Part shown: positions 22,785-32,965 of the stretch, one piece after another
Layout of the letters: every line of letters begins with the position of its first letter
How positions within the stretch are numbered: position 1 is the stretch's first letter
NCBI RefSeq assembly: GCF_024586455.1
Contig: NW_026089624.1
Span: 1,065,320 to 1,129,319, forward strand
Source of the DNA: Bactrocera neohumeralis
Lineage: Eukaryota > Arthropoda > Insecta > Diptera > Tephritidae
DNA length: 64,000 nucleotides
Direction: 5' to 3'
The notes under the pieces: generated by a model
Told to the model about the DNA's origin: nothing
Database searches by the model: none
The model's input: the letters and a program-made list of their open reading frames with translations, nothing else
Translations under genes and position numbers: made by a program

Positions 22785-24123
22785 AGATGGCCGTTATTAT
22801 TTGCCCATTACTGTCGTGGGCATGCAGATCGAAGCCCTGGTGGACACCGGAGCCACGCTCACATACATCGGTAAGGAACTTCAGCGTCATCTAGACAAAC
22901 ACGGAATTAAAGCCAAACGCCAGACCCGTCGCATTCAGCTAGCTAACCAGACGTATATACCTAGCACGAAGATGTATCCTGTTACTATAGAGCTGGGTGA
23001 TAAGTCTACGCACTTACTCGTATCAGCTCTACCGACGCTTTCGGAAGATGTCATCTTAGGCATGGACTTCTTAAGGAAGCGAGACCTGACTATCACCATC
23101 GATGGTCAACTTGTAACCGCCACACGCCTGAGCACACAGGCACCTACCGATCAGCTTGCTATGCTAACCGAAAGGCGACATCTGACGGAAAAGGAGAATC
23201 ATCAATTGAACACACTCCTCACTGGAAACGCGGCAGTGTTCTCGACGATCACCAGGCCCAGCACAGCCACCGAATATGTGATTCGGCTTAAACACGATCG
23301 CCCATTGAAGCAGAGATATTATCCGCGCAACCCAGCGATGCAAGAAGTAATCAATCAGGAGGTGAATGAATTGATTGCAGCCGGCCGCATCGAAGTCTCT
23401 AACAGCGCTTACAGCTCGCCCATTGTCTTAGTGCGAAAGAAACAAGGAAGTTGGCGAATGTGTATAGACTACCGGCAACTTAACACAGCAAGTATACCAG
23501 ACGCATACCCACTTCCCCAAATAAACACAATCCCAGACCAGTTGAAGGAAGCTCGGTTTATCTCGACCATCGACCTGAAGAACGGCTACTGGCAAATTCC
23601 GCTACACCCCACTCACGCCCGTACACCGCATTTACCGTACCGGGGAGAGGTTTATTCCAGTGGCGAGTGATGCCTTTTGGGCTGCATTCGGCGCCAGCAA
23701 CATTCCAGCGAGCCTTAGACACCGTCCTGGGATCAGAACTACAGCCGAAGGTCTTCGCCTATCTGGACGACATCATTGTACTGGGAAACTCTTTCGAAAA
23801 GCACTTAGACTACTTGCAAGCAGTGTTCACGCGCCTCCAACAAAACCGCATGCAGATCAACTTTGAGAAGAGTAAGTTCGTGCAGCAACGCCTCCATTAC
23901 TTGGGCCATGTAGTCAGCAACGAGGGTATTCACACCGACCCGGCTAAGGTGGCAGCCATTGCCGACATGGCAGCACCTACCACCATCCGAGAACTACGCC
24001 GCTTCCTGGGAGCAGCCTCGTGGTACCGACGTTTCGTAGCAGACTTCGCCACAATATCAGCACCGCTGAACCGTTTATTGAAAAAGAACCAGCGTTGGTC
24101 ATGGGATGCCGAACAAGAAGAAG
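22785..24123 (+). pseudogene. Gypsy pol: protease, RT and start of RNase H
   Basis: Protease: LVDTGATLTYIG (about 22835) and VILGMDFL. RT: SSPIVLVRKKQGSWRMCIDY, STIDLKNGYWQI, then a single-base frameshift near 23620, MPFGLHSAPATFQRALD, and VFAYLDDIIVLG, the catalytic YLDD intact, then LGAASWYRRFVADFA and KNQRWSWDAEQ, the beginning of RNase H. The frame then runs straight into LTR sequence at about 24124, so the rest of RNase H and all of integrase are deleted. It makes DNA from the RNA of the element in particles. It is inactive as it stands. Confidence 0.9.
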
Positions 24124-24225
24124 CATCTATTGAATTAAATCTTTTATCTGCTAAGGGTTCGTGGGTCCCAAGGCTGACCCTGGAGCGGCTGAGCATACCT
24201 CAGCTATGGACGAAACCCCATTACA
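24124..24225 (+). repeat. Truncated 3' LTR of the gypsy element
   Basis: Matches the last 101 bases of the 5' LTR with about five differences and one inserted base, and ends CCCATTACA at 24225. The U3 and most of R are missing, deleted together with the 3' part of pol. Confidence 0.88.
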
Positions 24226-24785
24226 CCCTTTAGGCGACTGTTTAGCCTGGGAGTCAATGCAGCTGATGTATCGTTGCCACAACGCTGCTAAGGCCCTTGG
24301 ATCGACGTTGTTGTGGTCCAGGCTGTCGACGCCGCATGGATGATCCAATTCGCTGGTGTACGGTGCAAGTTGCGGGTTGAAGTCGAGTCTCGAAGCTGCG
24401 ATGCATGGGTGTCCGATTGCCGTCGCGTATTGAGCTGCGATGTAGCAGCGTGTGATGAGGCCTGCTGCAAATTTGACATTGACCCCTGGACTCACACTCT
24501 TGAATCCTATGCGTATGTGATATTCAATTCTGACATTGTCCGTGTGCCTGGGCAACTTGCTGTCGCTGTCGCATCCCTCTGAAGATCCCACAATGGTGCA
24601 GACGATGTGGGCGTCGACATAGGGGGCATCTTATATGTACGATACCCTTTCGAAGTCAGTGATGATTGATTGCCACCCCGAGGAGCGGCGCAGGTTGCAC
24701 CTGATGTTGCAGGTGCTGTTGCAACTGTTGTGGAGATCCTTTATGTATTCTTTCCATCAATGGCTGAAATTGTGATGGAGAATTT
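24226..24785 (-). pseudogene. BEL/Pao element A, gag zinc-finger region
   Basis: Minus-strand frames give CPLCRRPHRLHHC, then GQCQNxISHTHRIQECESRG and QCQICSRPHHTLLH, the cysteine-histidine array of BEL gag proteins. One stop and a frameshift are present. The Ty3/gypsy element above interrupts it after 24226. It joins, at about 24785, the integrase tail of a second BEL element that lies to the right, so two BEL elements of different families abut here. Confidence 0.65.
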
Positions 24786-24789
24786 TAGC

Positions 24790-25700
24790 TCTTTCCCATC
24801 GATTTAATAGGGATAGCGACTCCACGCCTGGCTCAGGAATGGTCAGAATGGGTGCTCCTTTTAGATGCCTTAAAGGTAAGGCGGTAAAATCTGATGGGTC
24901 TTGCGAGAGTTCTGTGAGTGGCCGTGAATTGAGAACAGCTTACATTCCATTTAATAACGTCGTGAACTCTTAATAATTTGTAATTTCCAGTTACCCGTTT
25001 GAAAAGGGATTTTAAGCTCTTTACAACTGATTTCCATTAACCGCCCATATAAGGAGCGCTTGGGGGTATAAATTGCCAATTGATACCTTGAGGGGCGTAC
25101 TTTTGTACGATTTCAGGTGACACCTGTTTTAGGAAATCCACAAACTGTTTTTCTGTGGCTTGTTGCACTCCAATGAATGTTTTGCCATTATTATGATTTT
25201 TGATGGGTAGCCACGTCGACCGACAAAGCGAGCAAATGCCGCGAGAAAAGCCTCCGTCGTCAGATTACTACATAGCTTAAGGTGTACTGCTTTTGTCGTG
25301 AAACATACAAAGCCATCCACATAGCCTTTCATGAGAGTGGGAGATCTTAGCATAGGCGCCTTTATCTGAAAAGGCCCAGCAAAATCAATACCTGTTGTGG
25401 TGAAAGGCAGAGAGAAATTGCAGCATTCAGGTGGAAGTGCTGCCTTAATCTGCGTTCGCAACTTCTGTTTGTGCATAGTGCAAATCTTGCACGTGAAGAT
25501 GCAGTTCTTGATTTGTGTTGCATGAGGCGATGTTCGACGTGTAGCGTGAATATGTGGATGTAATTGAGGAATAATGTGGCAAATGGAGACCTCTCTGGAA
25601 TTATTATGGGGTTGCGTTAGTTGTATGTTAGGCTTGAAGTAGCAAGCCGACTATTGGCACGAAGAAGACCTTTCATGTCTAGAAATGGGTTTTAACTAAG
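24790..25700 (-). pseudogene. BEL-B integrase region
   Basis: Minus strand 25129-25476 reads FSLPFTTTGIDFAGPFQIKA and STLRSPTLMKGYVD-type text, then AVHLKLCSNLTTEAFLAAFA and RFVGRRGYPS, the BEL integrase core with the DFAGP aspartate. A frameshift and internal loss follow near 25190. The C-terminal part (YAPQGINWQFIPPSAPYMGG, about 25030-25090) is recognisable, and the end (24800) is full of stops. Integrase would join the DNA copy to chromosomes. Confidence 0.82.
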
Positions 25701-25715
25701 AGTGAGCTCATTTTA

Positions 25716-26478
25716 TCAATTGGCTTCGATGTCACATTCCATTGGATGCCTAGGGGTTTTGTTGTACTTTCCTTTTCGAATATAAGGAAACAAATTTTCG
25801 TTTGGTATGTTTTTGAGCATATTTGGGTGGTTTTGCGTAATATTTTTTAATGGAAACCCTGCGGATTTGAGGGCTTTTGTTACCTGTGATAAGGCCTCGT
25901 ATGTTTGTGGAAGAGTGTGACTTCCAGAGAGAATATCGTCTACATACGTTTGAGTTTTTAACACTTCAGTTGCCAGCGGAAATTTTGACTTTGTGTTGTC
26001 TGCCAATTCGTGGAGTGTTCGAATGGCTAGATATGGTGCACAGTTAACGCCAAATGTAAATATTTTTAATTTGAAGTCGCGTAAAGGACTGGTGAGGGAT
26101 CTTCGGAACATAATACGTTGAAAATATTGGTCGTCCTTATGTACGACTATTTGCCGATACATTTCTTCAACGTCCCCATTTAATACGTATTTGAATATAC
26201 GCCAATTTAATATCAGGAGCATTAAATCTGGTTGGAGTGTGGGTCCCGTAAATAGGATATCATTTAGGGAATTCCCGAACTTATGGGTTTTGAGGCATTA
26301 AAGACAACTATTAATTTTGTTGTTTTCTTGTCTTGGATTTACTACTGCATGATGTGGCAGGTAAAAGGAGTAGTATTTGCCGTTGACGATTTTTTCCCCT
26401 GGGTTTACTTCCTCCATGTGATCTAATTGAAGGTATTCTTCTAACACACCATCATGTTCTGATTTGAGTTCACCTTTT
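25716..26478 (-). pseudogene. BEL-B reverse transcriptase
   Basis: Minus strand: SEHDGVLEEYLQLDHMEEV (26298-26489), then after a short frameshifted gap NGDVEEMYRQIVVHKDDQ and YFQRIMFR, then FGVNCAPYLAIRTL, then QTYVDDILSGSHT, the BEL-type YVDD catalytic box. The second part is open from 26222 to 25716. It is interrupted upstream by the piggyBac insertion at 26483. Confidence 0.88.
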
Positions 26479-26482
26479 TTAA

Positions 26483-28882
26483 CCTTCAAGCGGGCGCGCC
26501 TTCTTTTGTAACAAAAGCGGTCGCTCGTAGTCTTTTCGACGCCTCAATTGAAATGCGACATTTAAAGTGGATTAAGTTGTTGAATTCATTTTTTTTTTAG
26601 TTTTAGTTATTATGTAATCATAAAATAATATTTTACAGGAAAAGTATTTTTTTGTCATTTTAAATGAGGGAAAAACATAAAAAGTAATATAATTCATTGA
26701 ATGCAAAGTAAATTCATTAATCTTAACACAAAACCAAACAAATTTTTTTCAAAATTTGGGGAAAGCAAAAAAATTCATAGAATATATTGAAAAGAATGTA
26801 AATACATTAATATATTTTTAGAAAGTTAGAATAGTTCAATAGTCAGATTCATCAGATTCATCCGTCACAAAACGCTCATTGCAGATAAATACCGTATGGT
26901 CTCGACAAATATTTCTTTCGCAGATTTTGCATTGGGTTTTTGTCTGCCTTCTTTTTTTTGCTGGACATATTTTGCAGCTTCCTCTACTGGCTTCGGATGT
27001 ACTTGCCTCACTATTGGGCTCATCATCTAATTTCAAAAAACCTCTTCTATTTCTTTTAAAATTTCTTGGTTTTTATCAGCTATGTTCTTTCGTCATTTCT
27101 ATTCCCAATTCGCGTAGAAATGTACGTCTTTTTTCGATAACTACATCATTTTCTCTCAAAATTACCATTGAGTTTACTCCAGCAATATTTAGCAAACGAA
27201 AAAAAAGTGTCAATGGCCACCTATTGCACTTCCTTGATACGAAATACAGTTTTACCTTTTTTATCTACTTCATCAACTCCACCTTTTGTTTTGTTGTAAA
27301 AAGTTATAATAGCTGTTTCAAAATTTAGTGCTGGTGTCAATTTCAGCTGTACGATGAAGTGATGAAATCAGAACAACAGATCGGTTCTTTTTTGGTACAT
27401 ATGATACCAGGGTAGAAATATTTGAAAACCCAAATTGACTAGAACTCTCCAGCTTTCCCTTCGCAATGAAACACGGGGGAATTTCTTTTTTATTTTTACG
27501 CAAAGTGCCAACAATAGATATTTTATCATTTGTGGCTAAATCTTTTAAAAAAGGAATGCTGGTGAAATGGTCAATTTTCGTCCGGTTCCAGAAATTGGTG
27601 AAATTAACCTTTTTACAACATCACTTCCTGAATTACTGATTTGAAACGGTCCTTCTGGTTGTCTCCCAGCATAAAGCACAATATTCAACGTGTAAAAGTT
27701 TTTTGAATCCACTAGTCCATAAATCTTTAGCCCATATTTGTCAGGTTTTGATTTGTTGCATTGTCTAAAAGGACATTTTTCGCGGAATCCGCACATCATT
27801 TCATCTATTACAACATTCTTACTAACAGAATAAGGAGAAAGGCAGTTTTCTGTGAACATATTTAGCACTTCTCGTATGGGCGCAGCTTTATCTTGGGCTC
27901 AGCGAAAACTTCTTGTGGATGCATCATCAAACCGGAGAGAGTTTAGAAGAAATTTCATCCTTTTCAAAGGCATAGTATTTGGAAATATGGCAATACCAGT
28001 AGTATCACTATACACATCCTCCAAGTTTCCATGAGACATTCGTAAGGTTCCAGCAATATATAATAATCCGAACAGGGCCCGAATCTCAACAGAATCGGTA
28101 GTTTTACAATCTCGAACTCTGGAGTGTGCACTTTCTTTTTTCTGTATAAATTCGTTAGTATATTTTACTACTGTCGTTATAATTTTATCGCATAAGAGAA
28201 AACCCCATGCTTTTATAGATGTTGTTACGCCCATGCCTTTTCCAAGAACACCAGCCTCTTGAGTCAATATTATGGGGTGGATACCTGACTCTATCACTAT
28301 TTGATTTTTCCCATTTTGAAACATTATCACGTGCCATGAAGTATGCAGCTCTATCAGCCAAAGGAATGTTTTCCTCTTCCGAGTTACTTTTTTCGTTTGA
28401 ATGTTCCATTTCTTCATCAGATTCCACATCTGGTCTACATTCAGATATTTCTGATTCCTCATTACATTCCACATCAGATAAGTGGTCAGAGACTTCTGAT
28501 TCTTCATCACTTAAAGTTTCATCACTTTCATCATCTTCCTCTAGGAGAAATTTCATTATTTCACTTTCACTTATTCTTGCTTTATCCATTTTTACCAATA
28601 ACTGCAACACTTTATTATATCAGGAAGTGTGCACAGAGAGTCGCGCGTAAACTAAAAGACTTCAGGCGCGCGTAGTCTTTTCGACGACTAGAGGCAACTG
28701 AAGTAAATGCTCGCTATAAACAGTCGACAAGCTTAAAAAAGAGACGAAAATTGTGCATTCGATTGGAAATGAACTAACTTCAAGCTACTAGAGCTACCAA
28801 ATATCTGGGATTATGTACACAAAAATTATAATACTTTATTCACCATGGGCGGTCGAAAAGACTACGCGCGACTTCTTGAAGG
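26483..28882 (-). mobile_element. piggyBac element inserted in BEL-B
   Basis: Ends CCTTCAAG (26483) and CTTGAAGG (28882), flanked by TTAA at 26479-26482 and 28883-28886, the piggyBac target duplication. The sequence GTAGTCTTTTCGAC is repeated near the left end (about 26526), near 28670 and, inverted, near 28850, as subterminal repeats. It spans 2400 bp and carries a minus-strand transposase. Confidence 0.92.
26839..28610 (-). pseudogene. piggyBac transposase, frameshifted but with catalytic residues
   Basis: Minus strand, likely start ATG at 28610 or 28589. An acidic N-terminal region (EEDDESDETLSDEESEVSDH) is followed, after a frameshift near 28230, by VLGKGMGVTTSIKAW and ALFGLLYIAGTLRMSHG. 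The DDE_Tnp_1_7 core has VVIDEMMCGFR (first aspartate), YGLKIYGLVDSKNFY (second), and FYNKTKGGVDEVDK (third, about 27290, in another frame). DHFTSIPF is also in another frame (about 27580). The C terminus is a cysteine-rich zinc ring (CKICPAKKRR, CKICERNICRDH). At least three frameshifts break it. In this family, the protein excises at TTAA without a footprint. Confidence 0.85.
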
Positions 28883-28886
28883 TTAA

Positions 28887-29238
28887 GCAAGTTTCTTTCC
28901 ATACTTAAAAACTGCTGTATTGCAGAGGTGCGAGAGTGACCTAAGGCGAGTGTGTTAGGAAATTTTTGCTTAAGTGGTAGTCGTACGACGTACCGACCAT
29001 TTTCTGATCTATTAGTTGTGGCTTTGTAAAAGTCATTACAATACTGATCAGGGGTTGTGACTGATATGGGGGGAGGTCTTCTAATTTCCAAAATTTTTTC
29101 AATTGAGAATTGAGGTACTCGTTTGAGATTTCCTTAACTTGAGTTGCCATTTTTGTGACTAGTTCCGCAACTAGTCCACTTAGGACCCATCCGAAAATGG
29201 TATTTTGCGCCAAAAGTGTTTTTGTAATTTTCTCAATA
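28887..29238 (-). pseudogene. BEL-B protease-RT linker
   Basis: Minus strand 28840-29213 reads NTIFGWVLSGLVAELVTKMA, then YLNSQLKKFWKLEDLPP, then PDQYCNDFYKATTNRSENGR and YVVRLPLKQKFPN. This is the region between BEL protease and RT. A similar text lies at 36900-37130 on the plus strand. One frameshift (about 29090) is seen. The hAT insertion begins at 29247. Confidence 0.82.
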
Positions 29239-29246
29239 CCTTAGAG

Positions 29247-30902
29247 CAGGGATGGGCACATTTTTAGCCCACAAAGTTAGCAAAGTGCGCGTGAGGGCTA
29301 GATAAGGGGAATATCAGTTAACAGAGGGAAGGGCATAAAAAGTTGCGAAAAAAATCAATTACATTCCTTCGTAACTTAATGTTCATCGCAGAATGGTTGC
29401 GGCAATACTGACATTGTGTACAAATTAAAGAGCGGAAGTTTACTTCATATCGTAATTGTACAGTTGTGTGAACAAAAAGAGATAAACATAATTTGCAGGT
29501 TTTAGAATTTCTCATTAATATTTGTTTATACTTGTATTTACCTTTGCATGGTGGGAAATTCTAATCACTATTAGGAAAAAATTATATGAGTTATACTTGT
29601 ATCTAAAAACAATTTTATTTAATAAGAAATCAGCGCTTTTTAAAATTTCACAACACCTTATGGTTGTTCTTATTTTGTTCACACCACTGTACATGTGATA
29701 GAACAGTTAATGGTGGTGATGTCAGTTGTAAAAATTCATTTTAGCTACCATTGGAAAAACTTTTCTCAAGTTGTGGGCTTTTATACGTATGTACATATGC
29801 AAGGCAGTTTTATATATCTGAATATATAAAAAAGAAAAGCTACTTGTGACCATAATATAAATTTGTTTAAACATATTGCAGTTTCATTTAATGAAAATGC
29901 TCATATAAATATATTATTTGTGATATTTTCAGTTTAGTTGTTTTACCAAAATATTCAAAAAATTGAGGTTTTTTTATAATTGTTTTGTTAAATTTTAAAG
30001 ATCTAAGTTACCTCTGGAAATGTATTAAATAATAATTCGTGCTATAGAAAGGGAACATATATTTTCAAAAAAAAAAGAAATCATCAAGTAAAAATATTTT
30101 TGCGCGGTATGGCACTATTAATTGAGAGTGGCTAATCGCACAAATAGAATACAAACGATAGTGGCAGAAACAGCGAATTCGGCTTCTCCCTTCGCTACGA
30201 GCGCCAAACGTTTTGTTCTCGTTTTCATTCGAACAATGTTGGCACTACTCAATACGCATATGTAGTTTTGTACACATCTAACTTTTCAATTATAATTTTT
30301 CATAATATAAAATATCAAAACTGAAATCAAACTTTTAAAAATAGTTAATATATTTATAAATATTAGCATTCGACTCTGATTTTGAGTTAGTTTAAGAAAA
30401 TTTCGAACATATTGAAGACATTTATTATAATTACTACAGTATATCGAGATTGGCAACCCTGCGTTGTGAGAGAGCAATCTGCTGACTCGTTTCTACGGGG
30501 AAACCCCAAATAGTTGGAAATTCTAAGGTAAGCGGGCGGTAGAAGCAGTGTTGGCTAATCATATACATTGCGCTCTCATAAGATTCATTTGGGCATATGT
30601 GTTGGAAGAAACAGTAGTTCATAAACTGAAGTTATTATTGAAATTACTTTTTATAAGGAAGTTTTACAATAATGCGTTTAGCTACAACAAATGAGATTAA
30701 ACCAATCATAGAATTTATTACTTCAAATAAACTAAATTAAATGCTGTTATAAAGATGTATTAAAAAAATGATTACTAAAATAAAATATTTATTATGCTTT
30801 TTGTTATTTGTCTTACATTTTATAAATTTATAGTTGTTGCAAAGAAACTTAAAATTGTTAGGCAATTTTACAGTTATTACCCACTTAATGTGCTTACCCC
30901 TG
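29247..30902. mobile_element. Non-autonomous hAT-type element inserted in BEL-B
   Basis: Begins CAGGGATGGGCACATT and ends AATGTGCTTACCCCTG, which are inverse to each other with three mismatches. The 8 bases CCTTAGAG occur before (29239-29246) and after (30903-30910). It is 1656 bp. It holds no transposase; open frames are short. Removing it restores the BEL-B protease to RT link. Confidence 0.9.
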
Positions 30903-30910
30903 CCTTAGAG

Positions 30911-32711
30911 TATTATCTGTGATATGAGATCGCTGCCTAATAGAAGATCTATTGTGGTATTGGAGTGTTGCAGTTTGGGTCTGATAGCTTTAGGTGTGAA
31001 ACCTTTTACCAATGCTTGCTATTTATAAGACAATATCTTCTGCTTGTATGCGCTAATCCGCTTTGGGGGAAATGAGGGTAATGTAATTTTGAACTACTCT
31101 TCCGCCCATTCCCGTGATTTCTTTTGTTAGCAACTGTCTATTAAGGCTCTGAGGTAAAACAGTTCTCCTCGATGGAGACGACTGCTGTGGGTAGTAGTAC
31201 CCTACTGTGATTTTTGCTATGGAGCGTTTGGGTTTTTAACGCCTTTGAGCAGCATGGTGCTTCTTGGCAGTTTTCTGAATTTTCTATTGCAACTAAACCT
31301 GTTCCGCTTTTTACGTTTGCGCTGTTTAGGGGTGAGCTGGAATAATATATTTTATGTAACATTGAATGATGTCCTCTATGGCAGTGTACGCATTAAATTT
31401 GCTTTCGCAATCTTTAAGCGTATGCGCATGTGACAAACAGTTGGTACATAATTAATACATTGTTTCGATCGCTAATATTAATTTTTTTGAATTTTTCGCA
31501 GGATTTGACCTTGTGACCTCCTCTACAAAGTTCGCATGACGTTTGTTTATATTTTTCGGATGTAAACGATTGATTCTTAAAGAAGCTTCTATTTAAATTC
31601 TTGTTGCTACTAGGTTGGAGTCTATTGAAGCTTCTATTGAGGTCGTTTTGAACGTTTTTCGTTCTGACTAGTTTTTTATCTACCTTTTCTGCAATTTCAT
31701 ATTGGGTACGGATAGTAAGAAATTTTATCATTTGCTGCCACGTTGGGCTCTTTCTTCGCGATGAGAGCGAGTGCTCCCACAAAAGTAACGATTTTCCTGG
31801 TAATGCAGCTGTGTACATATATATTTACCAGAATGGATTCCCAATTATCTGTGGGAATATTCTGTGTCGATAGAACCGACAAACAATTTGAAACAGTGGA
31901 TCGAAGTTTTATGAATTCTTCACTTGTTTCTTTCTGAATTTTTGGTAAATTCATTAATATCGTCACTTGTTTGTCGACCAATATTCTCTCGTTTGGGTAA
32001 CGTGCTTTTAAAGCTTCCGAAGCGAAATTGATATTTTCATCATTTAATGCGAACTGATTGACTATTACGCCTGCTTGACCTCTAGTTTTGTATCTGAGGT
32101 GATACAATTTCTGCGCTTGTGATAATTTAGGATGGTTTATGTTCACGGCTACAAATATGTCCCGGAAGGACGGCCACTGCTCATAACCACCATGAAATAT
32201 ATCTGTGTCCCATGCTGGCACTTTAAGGTGAATGCCTAAACTTGCTTCTTGGGCTTGTCTTTGTGGCCGCTCTACCCACGGTTGTGGAGTAGGTGCAATA
32301 GATTTTATAAGTTTTAGTTGATCAGAGATCATGGCTTTTGTCTCTTCGTATTTCTCTAAGCAATTTTCATATTTTGTGTAAGCCGAGGATTAAAAATTTT
32401 CTGTTAGATCTGAGTCGTCAGATTCTACGCGTCATATGCCGTTTGGAGACGTGCCCAAAAATTGTCAAAATTATATTTTTTGATTTCTAATACCGATTTA
32501 GGTGGCGATGAAAATCGAGTGCAGTAACGTATTAGACTGTCACTCTCGGAAATAAATTAGGTGTATGAAATATCTTTCACCCGTTTTTGCTTTGTAGCAC
32601 CTTGCTTTGAGCGTGTAGCTTCTGCAGGTGTACACAGACTTTTTTCGTCTAAAATCATTTTCCAAACTTTTAGTGACTGTATTGCTTTAGATTCTTTTGA
32701 ATCTGAGCTCA
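30911..32711 (-). pseudogene. BEL-B gag and protease
   Basis: Minus strand. The likely start is ATG at 32711 (MSSDSKESKAIQSLKVWKMI). After stops, a DUF1759-like BEL capsid domain reads VPAWDTDIFHGGYEQWPSFR (32332-31697) and LSQAQKLYHLRYKT. The nucleocapsid part has CELCRGGHKVKSCEKFKK (about 31500). A protease-type tail follows (TAVVSIEENCFTSEP; TTIDLLLGSDLISQ near 30950). Frames shift near 31700 and stops occur near 32370-32580. The product would assemble particles. Confidence 0.85.
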
Positions 32712-32965
32712 TTTAGAAAATGTATTGAAATAATTTAAAGTGTCTAAGTGTAAACTAGGCTGGTAGATGTTCAAAAAAAGTTATAGAATATAATATGTTT
32801 AATAGAAGACTTTTTTGTATGTAAGAATCTCATGTTTTTTTTATGTGTTTGGACGATAACTCTTTTGTGTAAATAAGAGTTTTGAACGAAATTATTATAA
32901 GAATATCGCGTTCAATTTCCGTATTTCTTTTAATTTAGGTTTGGTTTGTTTTTTATTATTTAGCA
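32712..32965. other. BEL-B upstream region
   Basis: Between the gag start and the Helitron end. No LTR boundary seen; I see no gene. Confidence 0.4.

Larger units (their letters stand above)
21349..24225 (+). mobile_element. Ty3/gypsy element with tRNA-Lys-type primer site
   Basis: 5' LTR, primer site, gag, protease and reverse transcriptase in order, then a truncated 3' LTR. The 4 bases CCCT occur on both sides (21345-21348, 24226-24229), as expected for Ty3/gypsy integration. It is inserted in the gag region of a minus-strand BEL element. The tRNA-Lys-type primer site is reminiscent of Osvaldo and Ulysses elements; the clade is tentative. Confidence 0.9.
24786..32965 (-). mobile_element. 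BEL/Pao element B, minus strand, with two insertions
   Basis: Runs from gag (about 32711) through protease, RT and integrase to about 24790. It holds two later insertions, the piggyBac at 26483-28882 and the hAT at 29247-30902. Without those it spans about 4 kb. The frames join cleanly when both are removed. No LTR of its own was identified; a Helitron abuts at 32966. A plus-strand relative is at 36431-37250. Confidence 0.85.
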
